Positions 46,049-57,139 of a DNA stretch of 64,000 nucleotides are shown piece by piece. The notes below the pieces were generated by a model, which worked only from the letters and a program-made list of their open reading frames with translations, had not been told where the DNA came from and ran no database searches. Each line of letters starts with the position of its first letter. Position 1 is the first letter of the stretch. The stretch lies in the NCBI GenBank assembly GCA_033807695.1, contig CM066302.1, forward strand, positions 124,001 through 188,000, read 5' to 3'. The DNA comes from Daedaleopsis sinensis. Taxonomy: Eukaryota > Basidiomycota > Agaricomycetes > Polyporales > Polyporaceae. The position numbers and the translations under genes are program-made.

Positions 46049-46954
46049 CTTTCTTGGTCTAGTCTAGGGCATCGCGCGCTATCAACAAATCGGGGTGGTT
46101 CTGAGCAGCCGAAATGACTTACAGTACACGATTGTCCCGCGATTGCGGCTGTCGCAGTCGTTAGCGGTGCTGCGCATGACCTGTGGTCGCATCAACAGGC
46201 CCCGCGGCTCACGGATGCTGACAAATGAAGCCTGAACGCGCGATTGTGATAGTGGACACCAGGATAAAGCATGAGGATGCGATTGCGAGAAGCATGAGGC
46301 TTGAGGCCTTGAGGATCGGTGCGAATTAATGGACTCTAAAGTCAGCGAGGCACGCATTGCAGACACACGTTGAAACCTGCAGGATCAGCTGGTCGGTCGG
46401 TGCGTGGCGAGATAGAAACGGGGGAGCGGGGTTATCCAGATGCTGTAGGACACCGACGACTGAGGACTCATGAAATTGTAGGGATTGTGGGACATACCTC
46501 GCAATCCCCATCGCAGTTAAATTCTGCCACACAAGTGCGAAGGTTGTCTAGGATGATGGGAGGACGATCTGAATCATGGCCTCAGGATGTAACGGGCGTT
46601 CGAGTCACAGGTCTGAACTGTGTTACCGTCACGGGGCGGACCGCTCGTCACACGTCCCACTTAGGAAAGAGCCTCGGGTTCCTGACCTTAACCCCGGTTT
46701 TTTACAACATTGACTGCAAGGCTACACCATCGCTTGCGACACCCTCATCTGCTACACGAGCTCCTGTCTTATAATTATCCGTTGGCAGCACTCGAGCATG
46801 GCCACTAGACTCCGGTCGTACTCGTCCCCTCGTCCCCGCTCACACACCATACGCACTCGACCATGACACCGACCTATCTTCAACGTGAGTTGGAACGGTG
46901 CGAACACCATGCACATATTTACCTTCATTGAACAGGTGTCCAGCAAGTTCTCAG
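45757..46954. repeat. Large inverted duplication, left arm (1198 bp)
   Basis: Matches the reverse complement of 53048-54245 with no indel: paired coordinates always sum to 100002. I saw only about four substitutions in the segments compared. Left of 45757 and right of 46954 the match stops abruptly. The arm contains the 5' exon of T2 (minus) and the first exons of the gene at 46863 (plus), that is, a divergent promoter region with both gene starts. Confidence 0.95.
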
Positions 46955-47628
46955 CGATCGCATCAAGGACGAGAAGTCCACGATTCTTTTCGAAGAGCTC
47001 GTTCGCCGTGGTATGTCGGTAGTTTTGTCGATCTTACCTTGTCTCACACACCAGCTGAATGATAACAGTCCGACGCAACACGGAGAGAGGCGGCGTTAGG
47101 TGCGGACCGCGATATCGTCTCATCATCCAGTCTGTTGTGAAGCGTGAGGTCGGTGGTACCCCGTTCTATCCCTTGATCCTGCTGATTCTTTTCGTAGTCT
47201 CGGGCTCGACGCCTGGGTGTTGAGCACCATAACAACATCCCACTTGTCCGGCTGACACCGTCTGGTATTCGGTTGTAAGGCGATACTTGCCCTCACAATC
47301 ATCTGTACTCATTACTGTGTGAAGCTACAAAGAGTGGGGGGTTTTCCCCTTATACAAAGAGGGAGATTACCGCCTTCACCGTATGACCATCGCACAAGTA
47401 CGTTTGATTTGCATGTCCGGAGGCGCCTAGTGTTGACTTTCCTTCTCGCAGATTGAGCAGCATTCTAAAAAGTTACACGGAGTCCTCACGGATATCCAGC
47501 TCGACTGCATCGCCGCTTACCCGGAATATACCGTGGACGCTCAAGATATCGGTAGCCTTCCAGATGTGGTACGATTCTACAATGCTTGCGGCTTGTCCTC
47601 CCCTCCGGGGACTCACAGTGACTGCTAG
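46863..47628 (+). CDS. Small orphan protein, starts inside the inverted-repeat arm
   Basis: First exon MTPTYLQ, then after a GTGAGT intron VQQVLSDRIKDEKSTILFEE with LVRR, crossing the arm boundary at 46954. Further exons are SDATRREAALGADRDIVSSS, SRARRLGVEHHNNIPLVRLT, YKEWGVFPLYKEGDYRLHRM and, after a GTACGT intron, IEQHSKKLHGVLTDIQLDCI, AAYPEYTVDAQDIGSLPDVV and SPPGTHSDC with a stop at 47628. It is a mixed helix/strand soluble protein of roughly 180 residues. Family not recognised. It is divergently placed relative to T2 and shares its promoter region. The copy on the other arm is cut in exon 2. Confidence 0.55.
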
Positions 47629-48243
47629 GTGCAGGAAATTCTTGCATCTCTCGCGGAGCTGCAGTACCCCACATTCTGAGTAGTGCACGAGATCCACTGA
47701 CAATTCTCGAAGAACAGGCTCCCGAAGGAGCAGGCTAGAGTACGAAAGGGACCGGCGGTGCGAGGGTAAAGGTGACTTGGATGCAGGCAGTAGGATAGCC
47801 TAATAGGAAATCCATCTCCTGGCTACTTGAAGGACATATGATGTATAGCGGTGGAAGTTGGACCGCTAAAAGCTCCAGTCAGCGCTACAGTAATACGCTT
47901 GAGGACCTCCTCGCATGCCTCAGAAACCCGACATCGTAGTGTACGCACAGTGAACGGCAAGGACCTGCATTAACTGATCACCATTGTTCGTACATATAAT
48001 CTTAAACCTTTCCAGCTTCAAGGCTAAGCTTCAGGCCTCAAGGCCTAAAGCTTCAAGCCTTCGGCCCAAGAGCCTGAGGCAAGCCGCCTCGTGCTTAGCG
48101 TCACGTGCTACTGGTGCTCCGCAGTGCGCACTTTCCAATATTATTATCAGTGTCACTGGCATTCGTCCACGGTCCCGCCCAGGTCCCGCTTTCACCTTGC
48201 TTAGCATCCTTCCACCAACTCTCTTACTTCTGCGAGGTTCATC
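47629..48243. other. Intergenic region with repeated TTCAAGGC/CTTCAAGCC strings
   Basis: No supported gene. From about 48010 to 48075 the words CTTCAAGG, GCTTCAGGCC, TCAAGGCC and CTTCAAGCC alternate. The wording resembles the low-complexity strings near 51880 and 57640. Confidence 0.4.
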
Positions 48244-49636
48244 ATGGCAACGTTCGCTAAAGCAGGTCATGTTTCTGCACCTATGAAAGTAGTGGCAGCC
48301 GGTCCGGCACTGCTCCCGACTGCCCTTCTCGCCCCCGTCAGTCCACCTCAATTCTTCGCCACACTCCGTATATCGATAAACCTCGTCGCCTCAGAACAGC
48401 GTAGTTGAACCGGACTTCCCAGTTACGTTGAAAGTCAATTACCCTTTCCACCCTGCGTTCCTGCTTCCCAGCGACGAAGGCGCTCCTCTCAAACCATCAT
48501 CCATTATCCTGCGCCATCGACACCTCCGTCAACAAGGGACCGTCCAAAGGTACGTCCCTGTCCATACACGCTCGCATTGGAAGAGCCGGTTATATTGAAT
48601 ATCAGGCCTCAGTAGTGGAGTAATACCTAGCGATGGACCGACGGTTACGGCCACGCGTGGGGGTATTGGCGGGATTTCGGTGAGTGAGATCCAACTGCGC
48701 TGCACATGGATGATACGGACGACGATTCGAAGCCTGCAAATCCTCTTCCGCAATCCACAGCGGTCACATCCGGCCATATCCCCGTCGCTGTTCCTCCTGC
48801 TACCGTCGAACTATCGAGCGTCCTTCCCTCAACGGTTCACCCGCCTGCTCAGCCTGCGACTACCGAGCCGCTCAACAATGCTGCAGTCGCTCCCTCACCC
48901 GCGAGGCTTGTCATGCCTCAGGCATCAAATGCTCTGCCTCCTACAACTAGTCGAGGGCCGCCTTGTTCTTCTCCTGGACTCTCTGTCTCAAGCGAGCGAT
49001 CGCCATCACGCTCTCGGAAAGCAAAAGCCGCTGCTTCAAGAAGGTATTGAGTCTTTTGTTGAGGGTGAATGAGGTACTAACCTTGTCACGCAAGCATCTT
49101 GACGCAGCAGGGAGCGCAGGCTCGGATCGACATTGACACACACTTCGACACGCACTTCCTCATAACTTCTATGTGCGTACGATGTGTTAGAGCTTTTTGA
49201 TTGCTGCATTGACAATCGCGACAGTGGCCTGTTGGAGGTTTCCTTCTTCTCACGCAGTCTACGCACCCGTGGAGACAAGATCCGAAACGAAAAGACTGCC
49301 TGGTTTGCGTCTCGCAGCGGTCAGCTTCTTGATGCCCCGCCCACCTTAGCAAGCGCGCAGATCGGTGATCTATACATCCATACCAGCGACAACAATGTCA
49401 AGCAAGCGTGGTTACGCACTTCGACTCCCGAGTGGCTCTCAGTCGGGGTGCTTCATCCTCATCTTCACCTGAAGGGTTACGTGCTCAATTTTCAAAAGAA
49501 TGGAGAGCCTTCTTGGGTCACGAAGGACACGGTGCGCACGTACAAGGGCCGCGTCGAGAAGCTTGCTCGCGAGAGCAAGAAGGGGAGCCAGGGCATGTCA
49601 ACTGTCAACTACTGTACAATATCACCGGATCTGTAG
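48244..49636 (+). CDS. S-type protein (S3)
   Basis: Candidate start MATFAKAG at 48244. Exon-like segments follow: SVVEPDFPVTLKVNYPFHPA with LRHRHLRQQGTVQ, then a Pro/Ser/Ala-rich exon (STAVTSGHIPVAVPPATVEL, SSERSPSRSRKAKAAASRR). After further introns the C-terminal exon opens near 49259 with RTRGDKIRNEKTAWFASRSG, QLLDAPPTLASAQIGDLYIH, WLRTSTPEWLSVGVLH and NGEPSWVTKDTVRTYKGRVE. That block lines up with the ends of S2 (DPSWVTKQTHIVY) and S1 (QPSWVSESTYNAKYKYR). The architecture is thus a disordered N-terminal part plus the shared domain. W3 lies convergently 0.5 kb downstream. Exon borders are approximate. Confidence 0.5.
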
Positions 49637-50142
49637 TGCGCTAGTGCTAGGACTCGAATACACCGCCGTCGCCAGTATTCGCTTGACACCAAACCAAGAG
49701 TGTCCTACTTAGGTCTGCCCGGAGGGCACTTCGCATTTGTATATATCTCTCGTAGATAACCGACTCGTAACAAATCGCATACAGGACAAGCACAATAGTC
49801 AAGCTGGAAAGCCTAATCATATGTCGGAACTTCGTATTCTCGCGCACGATTCCACGTCAATATCCCGCCCAGTCATATGCATAATACATACATCGACTTA
49901 CAATAGTCGCGTCATAGTCCGTGTTCGAGTAGCGGGCCCGGGGGGTGATCGGCTCCATCAGGGAAGAGAAAAGAGAGAAGAGCGTTTCTCAAGAATATGG
50001 TGAACTCGAGCACGGCGGTGGATCCCCACTCCTTCATGTACTTCACAGACTGCGTCCATGCCTTCGTCAACGCTATGTATATAACTTGGAAGAATTCGTC
50101 CGAGCCTTTGAGCTATTGTTCAAAAATGAGTGTGAGTATGGA
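49637..50142. other. Convergent intergenic region S3-W3
   Basis: No supported gene. A purine-rich GAAGAGAAAAGAGAGAAGAG stretch lies at about 49963-49983. Confidence 0.4.
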
Positions 50143-51800
50143 TTAGAGAAATTTGTTACTTGCCGCGGGGTGTAGTATCGTCCAGACAGTCGGCCATGGC
50201 ACCTTCGCACTAACCCACGTAATCAAGCTAAACAACACCAGTCCGACTACGGCGGTTAAGCCATCGCGAAGCGTTTGTTGTCCCTGAAGATGGCGCGTCA
50301 ACTTAGACTTACGGAGGGCAAATGATCAGAACACTCACAAGTACATCTTGGATGAGCTTGGCTACCACGTCGGGAGCATCTGCAGAGCTAGCATTAGTGA
50401 CTACATAGCGTTAAGTTACCAGCGGCATGTGGTACGCACTCATGACTGACTCTCCCGCATCTATTCTAGCCCTCCATATCTTGATGTACGTCTCTTGACC
50501 CTTATCGGCCGATCCAGTCGCAACAAGCGAGCTCCGTTCACGTGCACGCTGAATAGTCTGTGTGTCGTCAACAAGCGCGTCTGCGATGAAGAAGCATGGA
50601 GATAGGTACGTACGCCTATAGCCTGGATGATATCACCTACATTAAGATCTGTAGTCAGATTGAGTGACACGAAGATAAGTAACTCGCACACATACTATTG
50701 TGAGAGAGTTCTTGAAGCGCCTCTCCTGTTGCCGAGTTCCACAAAGTGATTTGTCCGTTGGTAGTGCCGCAAATTAGGGCCCTGCCGTCGTGTATGAAGT
50801 GGACTTGCAAGTGGTGTCGGTACTTGGGGGGCTCCCTTAACATATATGTTCGCCCAGGATTCGACTTGCCGTTCCTTCCAACGTCGTAGAGACCAAGCCC
50901 GTCAACGACGTTGTATACAGCAAGATGTCGGTGACTCGGGCTCAATGCAGCTCCTCCTCTACACAATAATTGCATCAGCATGCCATACCGGAAGACACAT
51001 CGGCTATAAAACGCACATGTTCGGAGAATGGTCGGGCATCTGAAGACGCCAGAGCATATCGCGTTTGGTCGTATCCCAGCAGCTACGAGAGGTTATCAGC
51101 GGTCACTCACAATTCACCGATATTTAGCAGTACATGATTCCATGACCGATGTAGCAGACGATCAAGTTGGAGCCATCCCGATGGAATTTGAGGTACACTG
51201 CGCGGAGTCGCGTGTCTCTTGGACTATTCATCGAGTCGGGTTCTGGTGGTTTAGGAAAGACGATGTCACCGTCATAGCAATCTATTACCACAGATTCAGT
51301 AAGATCGGTGTCAATGAAGACATGATGCGCCTCACTTGAGGAAACTTCTCGGGTGATGTGTACTTCCTCACCCATGCCTATTGCTAAACAGGTGGTACTT
51401 GGATCGTAGTCGAGACAGTAAACGGCGCTCCGGGCTCCCAAACGAATGTCGTGCCGATGATTGGTTAACTATCAAGGTCAACGGGAATCTTAATAGACCG
51501 TCGGGGTGCACGTACCAAAGAAAACCCGTACACCTGGCCAAGGTACCCATTAGACAGACCCACAATCACAGTCTCTGGGTGAGTAGGATGCCACAGCACA
51601 CAGTCCACCGCCTCGTCAAATAACAGCCGGTACAGTAGCTGACCCTTCAGGATGTTCCAAATACACATCGCACGGTCGTCCCCACCGCTCACAAGATGTG
51701 TCCCGTCCGGAGAGAAGCATAAGGTATTGATCGTGTCACTGTGGCCATTTGTGAGATGATTGACTTCGATATAGGCAGAGTAGTGTGCAGAGTTGAACAT
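50143..51800 (-). CDS. WD40-repeat protein with C-terminal transmembrane helix (W3)
   Basis: Starts MFNSAHYSAYIEVNHLTNGH, with first blade LCFSPDGTHLVSGGDDRAMC followed by IWNILKGQLLYRL and VDCVLWHPTHPETVIVGLSN. The second exon has SAVYCLDYDPSTTCLAIGMG and HRDGSNLIVCYIGHGIM. Later blades are HLAVYNVVDGLGLYDVGRNG, HFIHDGRALICGTTNGQITL with WNSATGE, and SSLVATGSADKGQETYIKIW. After further introns comes a single helix (GLTAVVGLVLFSLITWV) and the end HPAASNKFL. The last blade (LVATGSADKG...IKIWRA) closely parallels that of W2 (LLATGCSERG...IRIWRAS). It is a membrane-tethered propeller like W1 and W2, and lies inside the 6.1-kb interval between the inverted-repeat arms. Confidence 0.75.
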
Positions 51801-52117
51801 GATAACTGGGAGCAATAGAACGGAGTGCCGTGTGGTACAGGTGCAGGGAGACGTCGCGTCAGAGTCAGAGCTTCGAGTTCAACTTTCAATTCAGGCCTCA
51901 GGCCACGAAGCTCCGGCGCGTGATTTTCCCGGCGCGCCTCCGCTGCGCAGGCGGCAGAGGAACCTTCGTTGCATCTAGACGCCCTCTGCGTCCACAATGT
52001 TGAGAAAGCTAGACTCGACTTCCGAACATCAACGCATCAACCTTGACAGTGGAGTAGTATACATGTGGATTACGACGCCCAAGCTCATATTCTTCTACGC
52101 GTTCTGGTACTGTACAA

Positions 52118-52668
52118 TCACGTGGCACGCTCCACTTCGTTCTCGTCGTCCTCATCCTCTTCGTCCACATTATAGTAAATTCCTTCCGCCACATCCGCAC
52201 TACGGCTCGCGAACTCGCTCGAAATGAGGTTAAGCTCTTTGTTGCAATCTTGGGTCTTCAAATCAAGTATGAAGGATGGAAGATGTAGAGCGTGCTAGTG
52301 CGTTCAAGGGAAGTACGCACCTGTCCCTTCAGTCCTTCGCTGTCATCCAGGTAGGCTCGGATCTACCTGACAGCGTGAGGAAAGGAGTACTCATGCGTTC
52401 AAGGACGCACGCACAGTAGGTACTAGCTGGTCTACCGGGCATCTTTTCGAAGGATTGGACGACCGTTCTGCGACGACATCTTGAATCAATGTGATGATCT
52501 CGGCTAAGTTGATATAATCCTGCAGAGCCTGGGGTCCCCGTAATTGTCAGGACTCAGGGAATGATGCCTATGCACGCACAAGGGGGAGCGAACCTTCTCC
52601 TTGAAAGAAGCACGTCTGAAACGGACTAACTTGCGTGAAGGTGTGATCGGAGTAGGAAGAGGAGCCAT
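52118..52668 (-). CDS. Small helical protein with acidic tail (H6)
   Basis: Exon 1 reads MAPLPTPITPSRKLVRFRRA with SFKEK. After an intron (donor GTTCGC, acceptor CCCCAG) it continues ALQDYINLAEIITLIQDVVA with ERSSNPSKRCP, then IRAYLDDSEGLKGQ and, after a GTGCGT intron, TQDCNKELNLISSEFASRSA with DVAEGIYYNVDEEDEDDENE and VERAT. About 115-120 residues. The basic N-terminus, amphipathic helices and strongly acidic tail suggest a small soluble or peripheral protein. Family not recognised. It lies 0.3 kb upstream of W3 on the same strand. Confidence 0.55.
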
Positions 52669-53047
52669 GGATGCGAACCTAGGGCAAGGTGAGTGATTGT
52701 ACACGGGAAGTGCGCTACGCGTACATACACATGTTTGCCCGCAGGAGTAATTCGCACGAGCGGTGGTTTGTGCACTCGGTCGATCCGCACATACCCCGCC
52801 TGCGACTACCCGTGAGGGGAGGATCAGGATGAGAGACATGAGTGAGGGAATCAAGTACTCACAAGGAAAGCAAGGGCAGCGTTAACATCAAGACGGAATG
52901 GGGAGTAAGCTTCGTCAGAGCTTCTAAGCTTTCGCGATCGAACTGCGGGAGAATTGAACGGAGAACGAGGATATCAACTCGAACAACGTACCGCGATAGA
53001 TCAGCATCTGATGTTCGATACTGCTCTCGTTGTTAATGGCAACCTCC

Positions 53048-53139
53048 CTGAGAACTTGCTGGACACCTGTTCAATGAAGGTAAATATGTGCATGGTGTTC
53101 GCACCGTTCCAACTCACGTTGAAGATAGGTCGGTGTCAT
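53048..53139 (-). pseudogene. Truncated 5' end of the 46863-type gene
   Basis: Carries exon 1 (MTPTYLQ), the intron and about 17 bases of exon 2, then breaks off at the duplication boundary. Beyond that the sequence differs from the complete gene. Confidence 0.75.
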
Positions 53140-53953
53140 GGTCGAGTGCGTATGGTGTGTGAGCGGGGACGAGGGGACGAGTACGACCGGAGTCTAGTGG
53201 CCATGCTCGAGTGCTGCCAACGGATAATTATAAGACAGGAGCTCGTGTAGCAGATGAGGGTGTCGCAAGCGATGGTGTAGCCTTGCAGTCAATGTTGTAA
53301 AAAACCGGGGTTAAGGTCAGGAACCCGAGGCTCTTTCCTAAGTGGGACGTGTGACGAGCGGTCCGCCCCGTGACGGTAACACAGTTCAGACCTGTGACTC
53401 GAACGCCCGTTACATCCTGAGGCCATGATTCAGATCGTCCTCCCATCATCCTAGACAACCTTCGCACTTGTGTGGCAGAATTTAACTGCGATGGGGATTG
53501 CGAGGTATGTCCCACAATCCCTACAATTTCATGAGTCCTCAGTCGTCGGTGTCCTACAGCATCTGGGTAACCCCGCTCCCCCGTTTCTATCTCGCCACGC
53601 ACCGACCGACCAGCTGATCCTGCAGGTTTCAACGTGTGTCTGCAATGCGTGCCTCGCTGACTTTAGAGTCCATTAATTCGCATCGATCCTCAAGGCCTCA
53701 AGCCTCATGCTTCTCGCAATCGCATCCTCATGCTTTATCCTGGTGTCCACTATCACAATCGCGCGTTCAGGCTTCATTCGTCAGCATCCGTGAGCCGCGG
53801 GGCCTGTTGATGCGACCACAGGTCATGCGCAGCACCGCTAACGACTGCGACAGCCGCAATCGCGGGACAATCGTGTACTGTAAGTCATTTCGGCTGCTCA
53901 GAACCACCCCGATTTGTTGATAGCGCGCGATGCCCTAGACTAGACCAAGAAAG

Positions 53954-54229
53954 ATGTGCTTGCGATCGCCAAGTCACTCTCTCATTCGCCTCGCTGTGTG
54001 CGCGCGCAATCGCCATCGGACATGTACTAGCAGGCCACGCATTCTATCGGGCGACACTGACAGTCTGACACAACGGACGGTGATCCACGGCGGACGTATC
54101 TACAGTATTCCGGTGCTTGCACCGCCGATCAAACTCTCGTGGGTGGTGCCGTTCGAATGGTTCGTTTCCTTAATCTGGAGCTCGCCCGAAAGAGCGATAA
54201 TCGTACGGAGTGTGCTAGTCATGAGGCGG
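53954..54229 (+). pseudogene. Truncated 5' exon of T2
   Basis: Contains the T2 5' exon through VRSVLVMRR and its GTAAGT donor. The duplication ends 16 bp into the intron and no T2 downstream exon follows. One base change gives LTQRT in place of LTRRT. A transcript from this promoter could splice into the following gene, but no evidence for that is visible. Confidence 0.65.
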
Positions 54230-54369
54230 GTAAGTCCTACGTGCATGCAGTAAATTATTTTGTAAATCGGGCGCTGAAACATGGCCTCCTCCAGCTCCAT
54301 TTCCGACTTCTCCACACCTATTCCTCTCTGCTCCTCCTCTCTGTCCCTACCTTTGCTGTCTCGATCCTC

Positions 54370-55334
54370 ATGGACGAATCCACTCACAATCAGTCTACGC
54401 CGTCAAACGTGCTGTTCTCTCCTTCATGCGACGGTGTCGCGACTCTGAAGACACTTTTCCCTCAGCACGTTCACATCAAAATACGTCCTGGCTGCCAATT
54501 ATCATCTACGGTCCGTCATAATATTATATACCGCTTTGCATTGACTGGATCACGATCGTAGGTGACTTACAGCGACCTCTCGGGCGCATACAACACAGTC
54601 GCGCGCGAGACCGAAGTCCTTGCAGATCCTCAAGATGGTCAAACATTCCTTCGCCCGTTGCGTTTAGTTGAACTTCAAGAGGATCCCGAGAGTGTGGCAA
54701 TTTTAGTGGTGCGTCTCGCGTTATTATCGTTCAATTGTCTTACTCACAGTTGAACGTCGGTGACTAGGTTAGCCCAGATAATGGTCTCGGCGTGCATGAG
54801 GCTGAGTTCGCTATTACACATCGAAAATTGCGCTTTCTGTACCGCGATGCTATAGAATGTAGGCATCTTCGTTCATCCGGGGTGCTCCCCGACACTGACT
54901 TCTACGGTATCAATTTGAGCAGGGTACCTCAATAAGCACGGTGTCGCAATTCCGAACACACAACTTGTTGTCGAAGTCAAGGATTTGAATGACGTGCGTA
55001 CAACCTCTCACCATCTTGTTCCTTTCCTTACGACCGTTCGTAGACTATCTACCGGAGCAATCTGCCGGATTCACTCGTCGAGGTGAATATTTCGCCAGGA
55101 GACCTGGAGTTTTCTGCTCCTGTTGCCAAACCCGCCCCCGTGCACAAGTTCGCGCTGCTCGCGGTCCTGATTCTCGCGCTCGCTCTCATAGCGGCTCTGG
55201 TCCCCGTTGACAAATGCGCGCTCTCTCGTACGTCCTATCTCGTGGTCGAGAAGACATATGGGCTAGCCGCAGAAGTCGCGCGCGATATGTGTCTGAATGC
55301 GCTGAGGGGTGCGTTGAATCAGCTTGGCTTTTGA
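54370..55334 (+). CDS. Membrane protein with C-terminal hydrophobic helix (T1)
   Basis: Exon 1 is 54370-54510 (MDESTHNQSTPSNVLFSPSC, LKTLFPQHVHIKIRPGCQLS). Exon 2 starts at 54562 (VTYSDLSGAYNTVARETEVL, FLRPLRLVELQEDPESVAIL). Exon 3 carries VSPDNGLGVHEAEFAITHRK with LRFLYRDAIE. A small exon has VAIPNTQLVVEVKDLND. The last exon starts VNISPGDLEFSAPVAKPAPV and has a strong membrane helix KFALLAVLILALALIAALVP before a helical tail ending LNQLGF. The beta-rich body plus one C-terminal helix is like T2 in topology, though I see no clear sequence match. It begins 125 bp after the right arm of the inverted repeat. Family unknown. Confidence 0.6.
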
Positions 55335-55670
55335 AAGTACGTATCCGCTGTTGGAAAAACGGCCCAAGTTTCGAATTCGCTTAAGCTACATCTACCGCCT
55401 GCATGCTGTATTCTTGTGTCTGTGCTTGACTCGAATCACAATTCGATGTCGTTCGACGTACGCAGTCAACAGTCGCTCTTCGAAGCCTTGAGCATTGGTT
55501 CTATCATGCCTCATGTCCGTCATCCGCGTGGCAGGACAAGGCAGCCCGAGTGGCACAATCCTCAAAGTGCGTCGCATCTCCATCCTCGCTCGTACTTATG
55601 CCCCACCTTCGACCTCCACTTTATAGATCCCACTGACCCTCATCCCACTTCCACCTACCGTTATCCGACA

Positions 55671-57139
55671 ATGTCTATGATCTCCATAGCCGACGGCTTA
55701 AACCAAATCCACGAGAAGGTCACCACCATCCGGGACTGCTTTGCGCCCTTCGATGTTCAATTGAGGAAGTGAGTGCAGCGAATCCTTTTACTTTTAGATG
55801 ATGACAATGACCTTCACTAGGATCCGTAATGCCTACCTTCTTCAGGAATCGAAGGATTGGCCCACCAATGTCGCTTCAGTCCTTGAGCTGAAGAACAAAG
55901 AGCGCCGCGCAGAGCTTCAGCAAGATCTCCGTCGTTACCATGTCAAATTATACCGAATCCACTTCGACAACCCCGAACAATGTGTGCAGGCCGAGGAGCT
56001 CCTAGAAGAACAAGAGCTCTCCTACGAGGGTGCCTTGGTGCTGTATAGTAAGTTACTTGCCCTGTTCCATTCCTTGCGCGCATGCTCACGTAGGCCATAG
56101 ATCCGCGTGGAGACGATGCGGGTACTAATTCGCCGCACCCGTCAGATAGACCCGTGGATGCCGATCTCATGCCCGAGCTTAAGGTCGCGCTAAGTAGCGC
56201 ACTAAACTTGTGTGCGTTTGTGACGGGCCTCCAAGAAAAGGTGTGTCTTTTCCAATAAGTCGTGATTAAAATAGCATCTCAGACATCACCGGGCCAGGCC
56301 GAACAAGTCCGCAGCGCACGTCTGGAGAATGGGACGCTGTCTCCCAGGGACCGCGCCTTGCTTCATCGTGCGCTTCCCCGGACGCGTGAGCGTTTGGGGG
56401 AGATCCTGGTACGTCGAGACAAGGTCAAGGATATGAAAGCCGAGTGGTGGCCCTACTTCCGCATTCTCGCCACCAAGGTGTGTTTTCTCGCCGGAGTATG
56501 AAGGCATTCTCATACACCAACCGTACAGAAAGATCGTAAAGCTTTCGTGAAAACGGTGGCTGCGATGAAGGTCCAGAGGTCGGAGTTCGTTCAGCACGCT
56601 ACGCCTACTTGCGAACGCTTGTTCGAGCTGTTGATGGAACGAGACCTCATCGTTCTGAGCAGTGCTCATATGAGCTACAAGCACGAGAACGACTGGTCTG
56701 CTCTAGGTGATCGACCTCTGCATGGGTGGAGGTTCAGGTACGAGCTGAAGAAATACGATGAGCTGATCAAGAAGGCCAACGCCCACGCGGCTATGCTGTC
56801 CGGGTTGACCGATTCATTTAAGGTGAGCCCCACCCACGGGCCTCCATCATATAGGTCGTGGAGATGCTGAATGTCTGGTGTAGGCGTTGGAGACCATGGC
56901 CCTTTCGCCAGTATCTGCTCCTGGCCCGGAGGGGGCCGACATCGCGATAGACAAGTTTGAGGACGCGTATCACCAATTTCGCGTGTTTCGCGTGCTACTC
57001 GCGTCAATGAATAAGGTAACCAGGTTCTCTGATCTGCCATACGCCACCTCATCTCTATTCTCTGTGTGTTCAGGACGGCGAGGAGTTATTATGCATCCTA
57101 CGCGACCAGCTTCGTCGTCTGGGTCCCAGCGGAAGCTAG
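55671..57139 (+). CDS. Alpha-helical orphan protein (H5)
   Basis: Seven exons with phase-compatible introns. The segments are MSMISIADGLNQIHEKVTTI and DCFAPFDVQLRK, then IRNAYLLQESKDWPTNVASV and ELQQDLRRYHVKLYRIHFDN, AEELLEEQELSYEGALVLY, NPRGDDAGTNSPHPSDRPVD and LKVALSSALNLCAFVTGLQE, SPRDRALLHRALPRTRERLG, KDRKAFVKTVAAMKVQRSEF and LFELLMERDLIVLSSAHMSY, IDKFEDAYHQFRVFRVLLAS, and last DGEELLCILRDQLRRLGPSG with a stop at 57137. A long helical bundle or coiled coil of about 400 residues, without a membrane helix. It has the same style as H2 and H4. Function is unknown. Confidence 0.65.

Larger units (their letters stand above)
53048..54245. repeat. Large inverted duplication, right arm (1198 bp)
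   Basis: Reverse-complement copy of 45757-46954. Observed differences include single bases in the regions pairing with 45946, 46214, 46314 and 46433. The junctions fall inside genes: at 53048 inside exon 2 of the 46863 gene, and at 54245 inside the first intron of T2. This copy therefore carries two truncated gene starts and looks like the derived one. Confidence 0.95.

Noticed and set aside
46600..46700. tRNA-like GTTCGAGTCAC box in the inverted-repeat arm
   Set aside because: No cloverleaf with matching acceptor and anticodon stems could be drawn around it.
46370..46774. 134-codon open frame present identically in both inverted-repeat arms
   Set aside because: Conservation is explained by the recent DNA duplication; composition is not protein-like and it lies in the promoter region between two genes.
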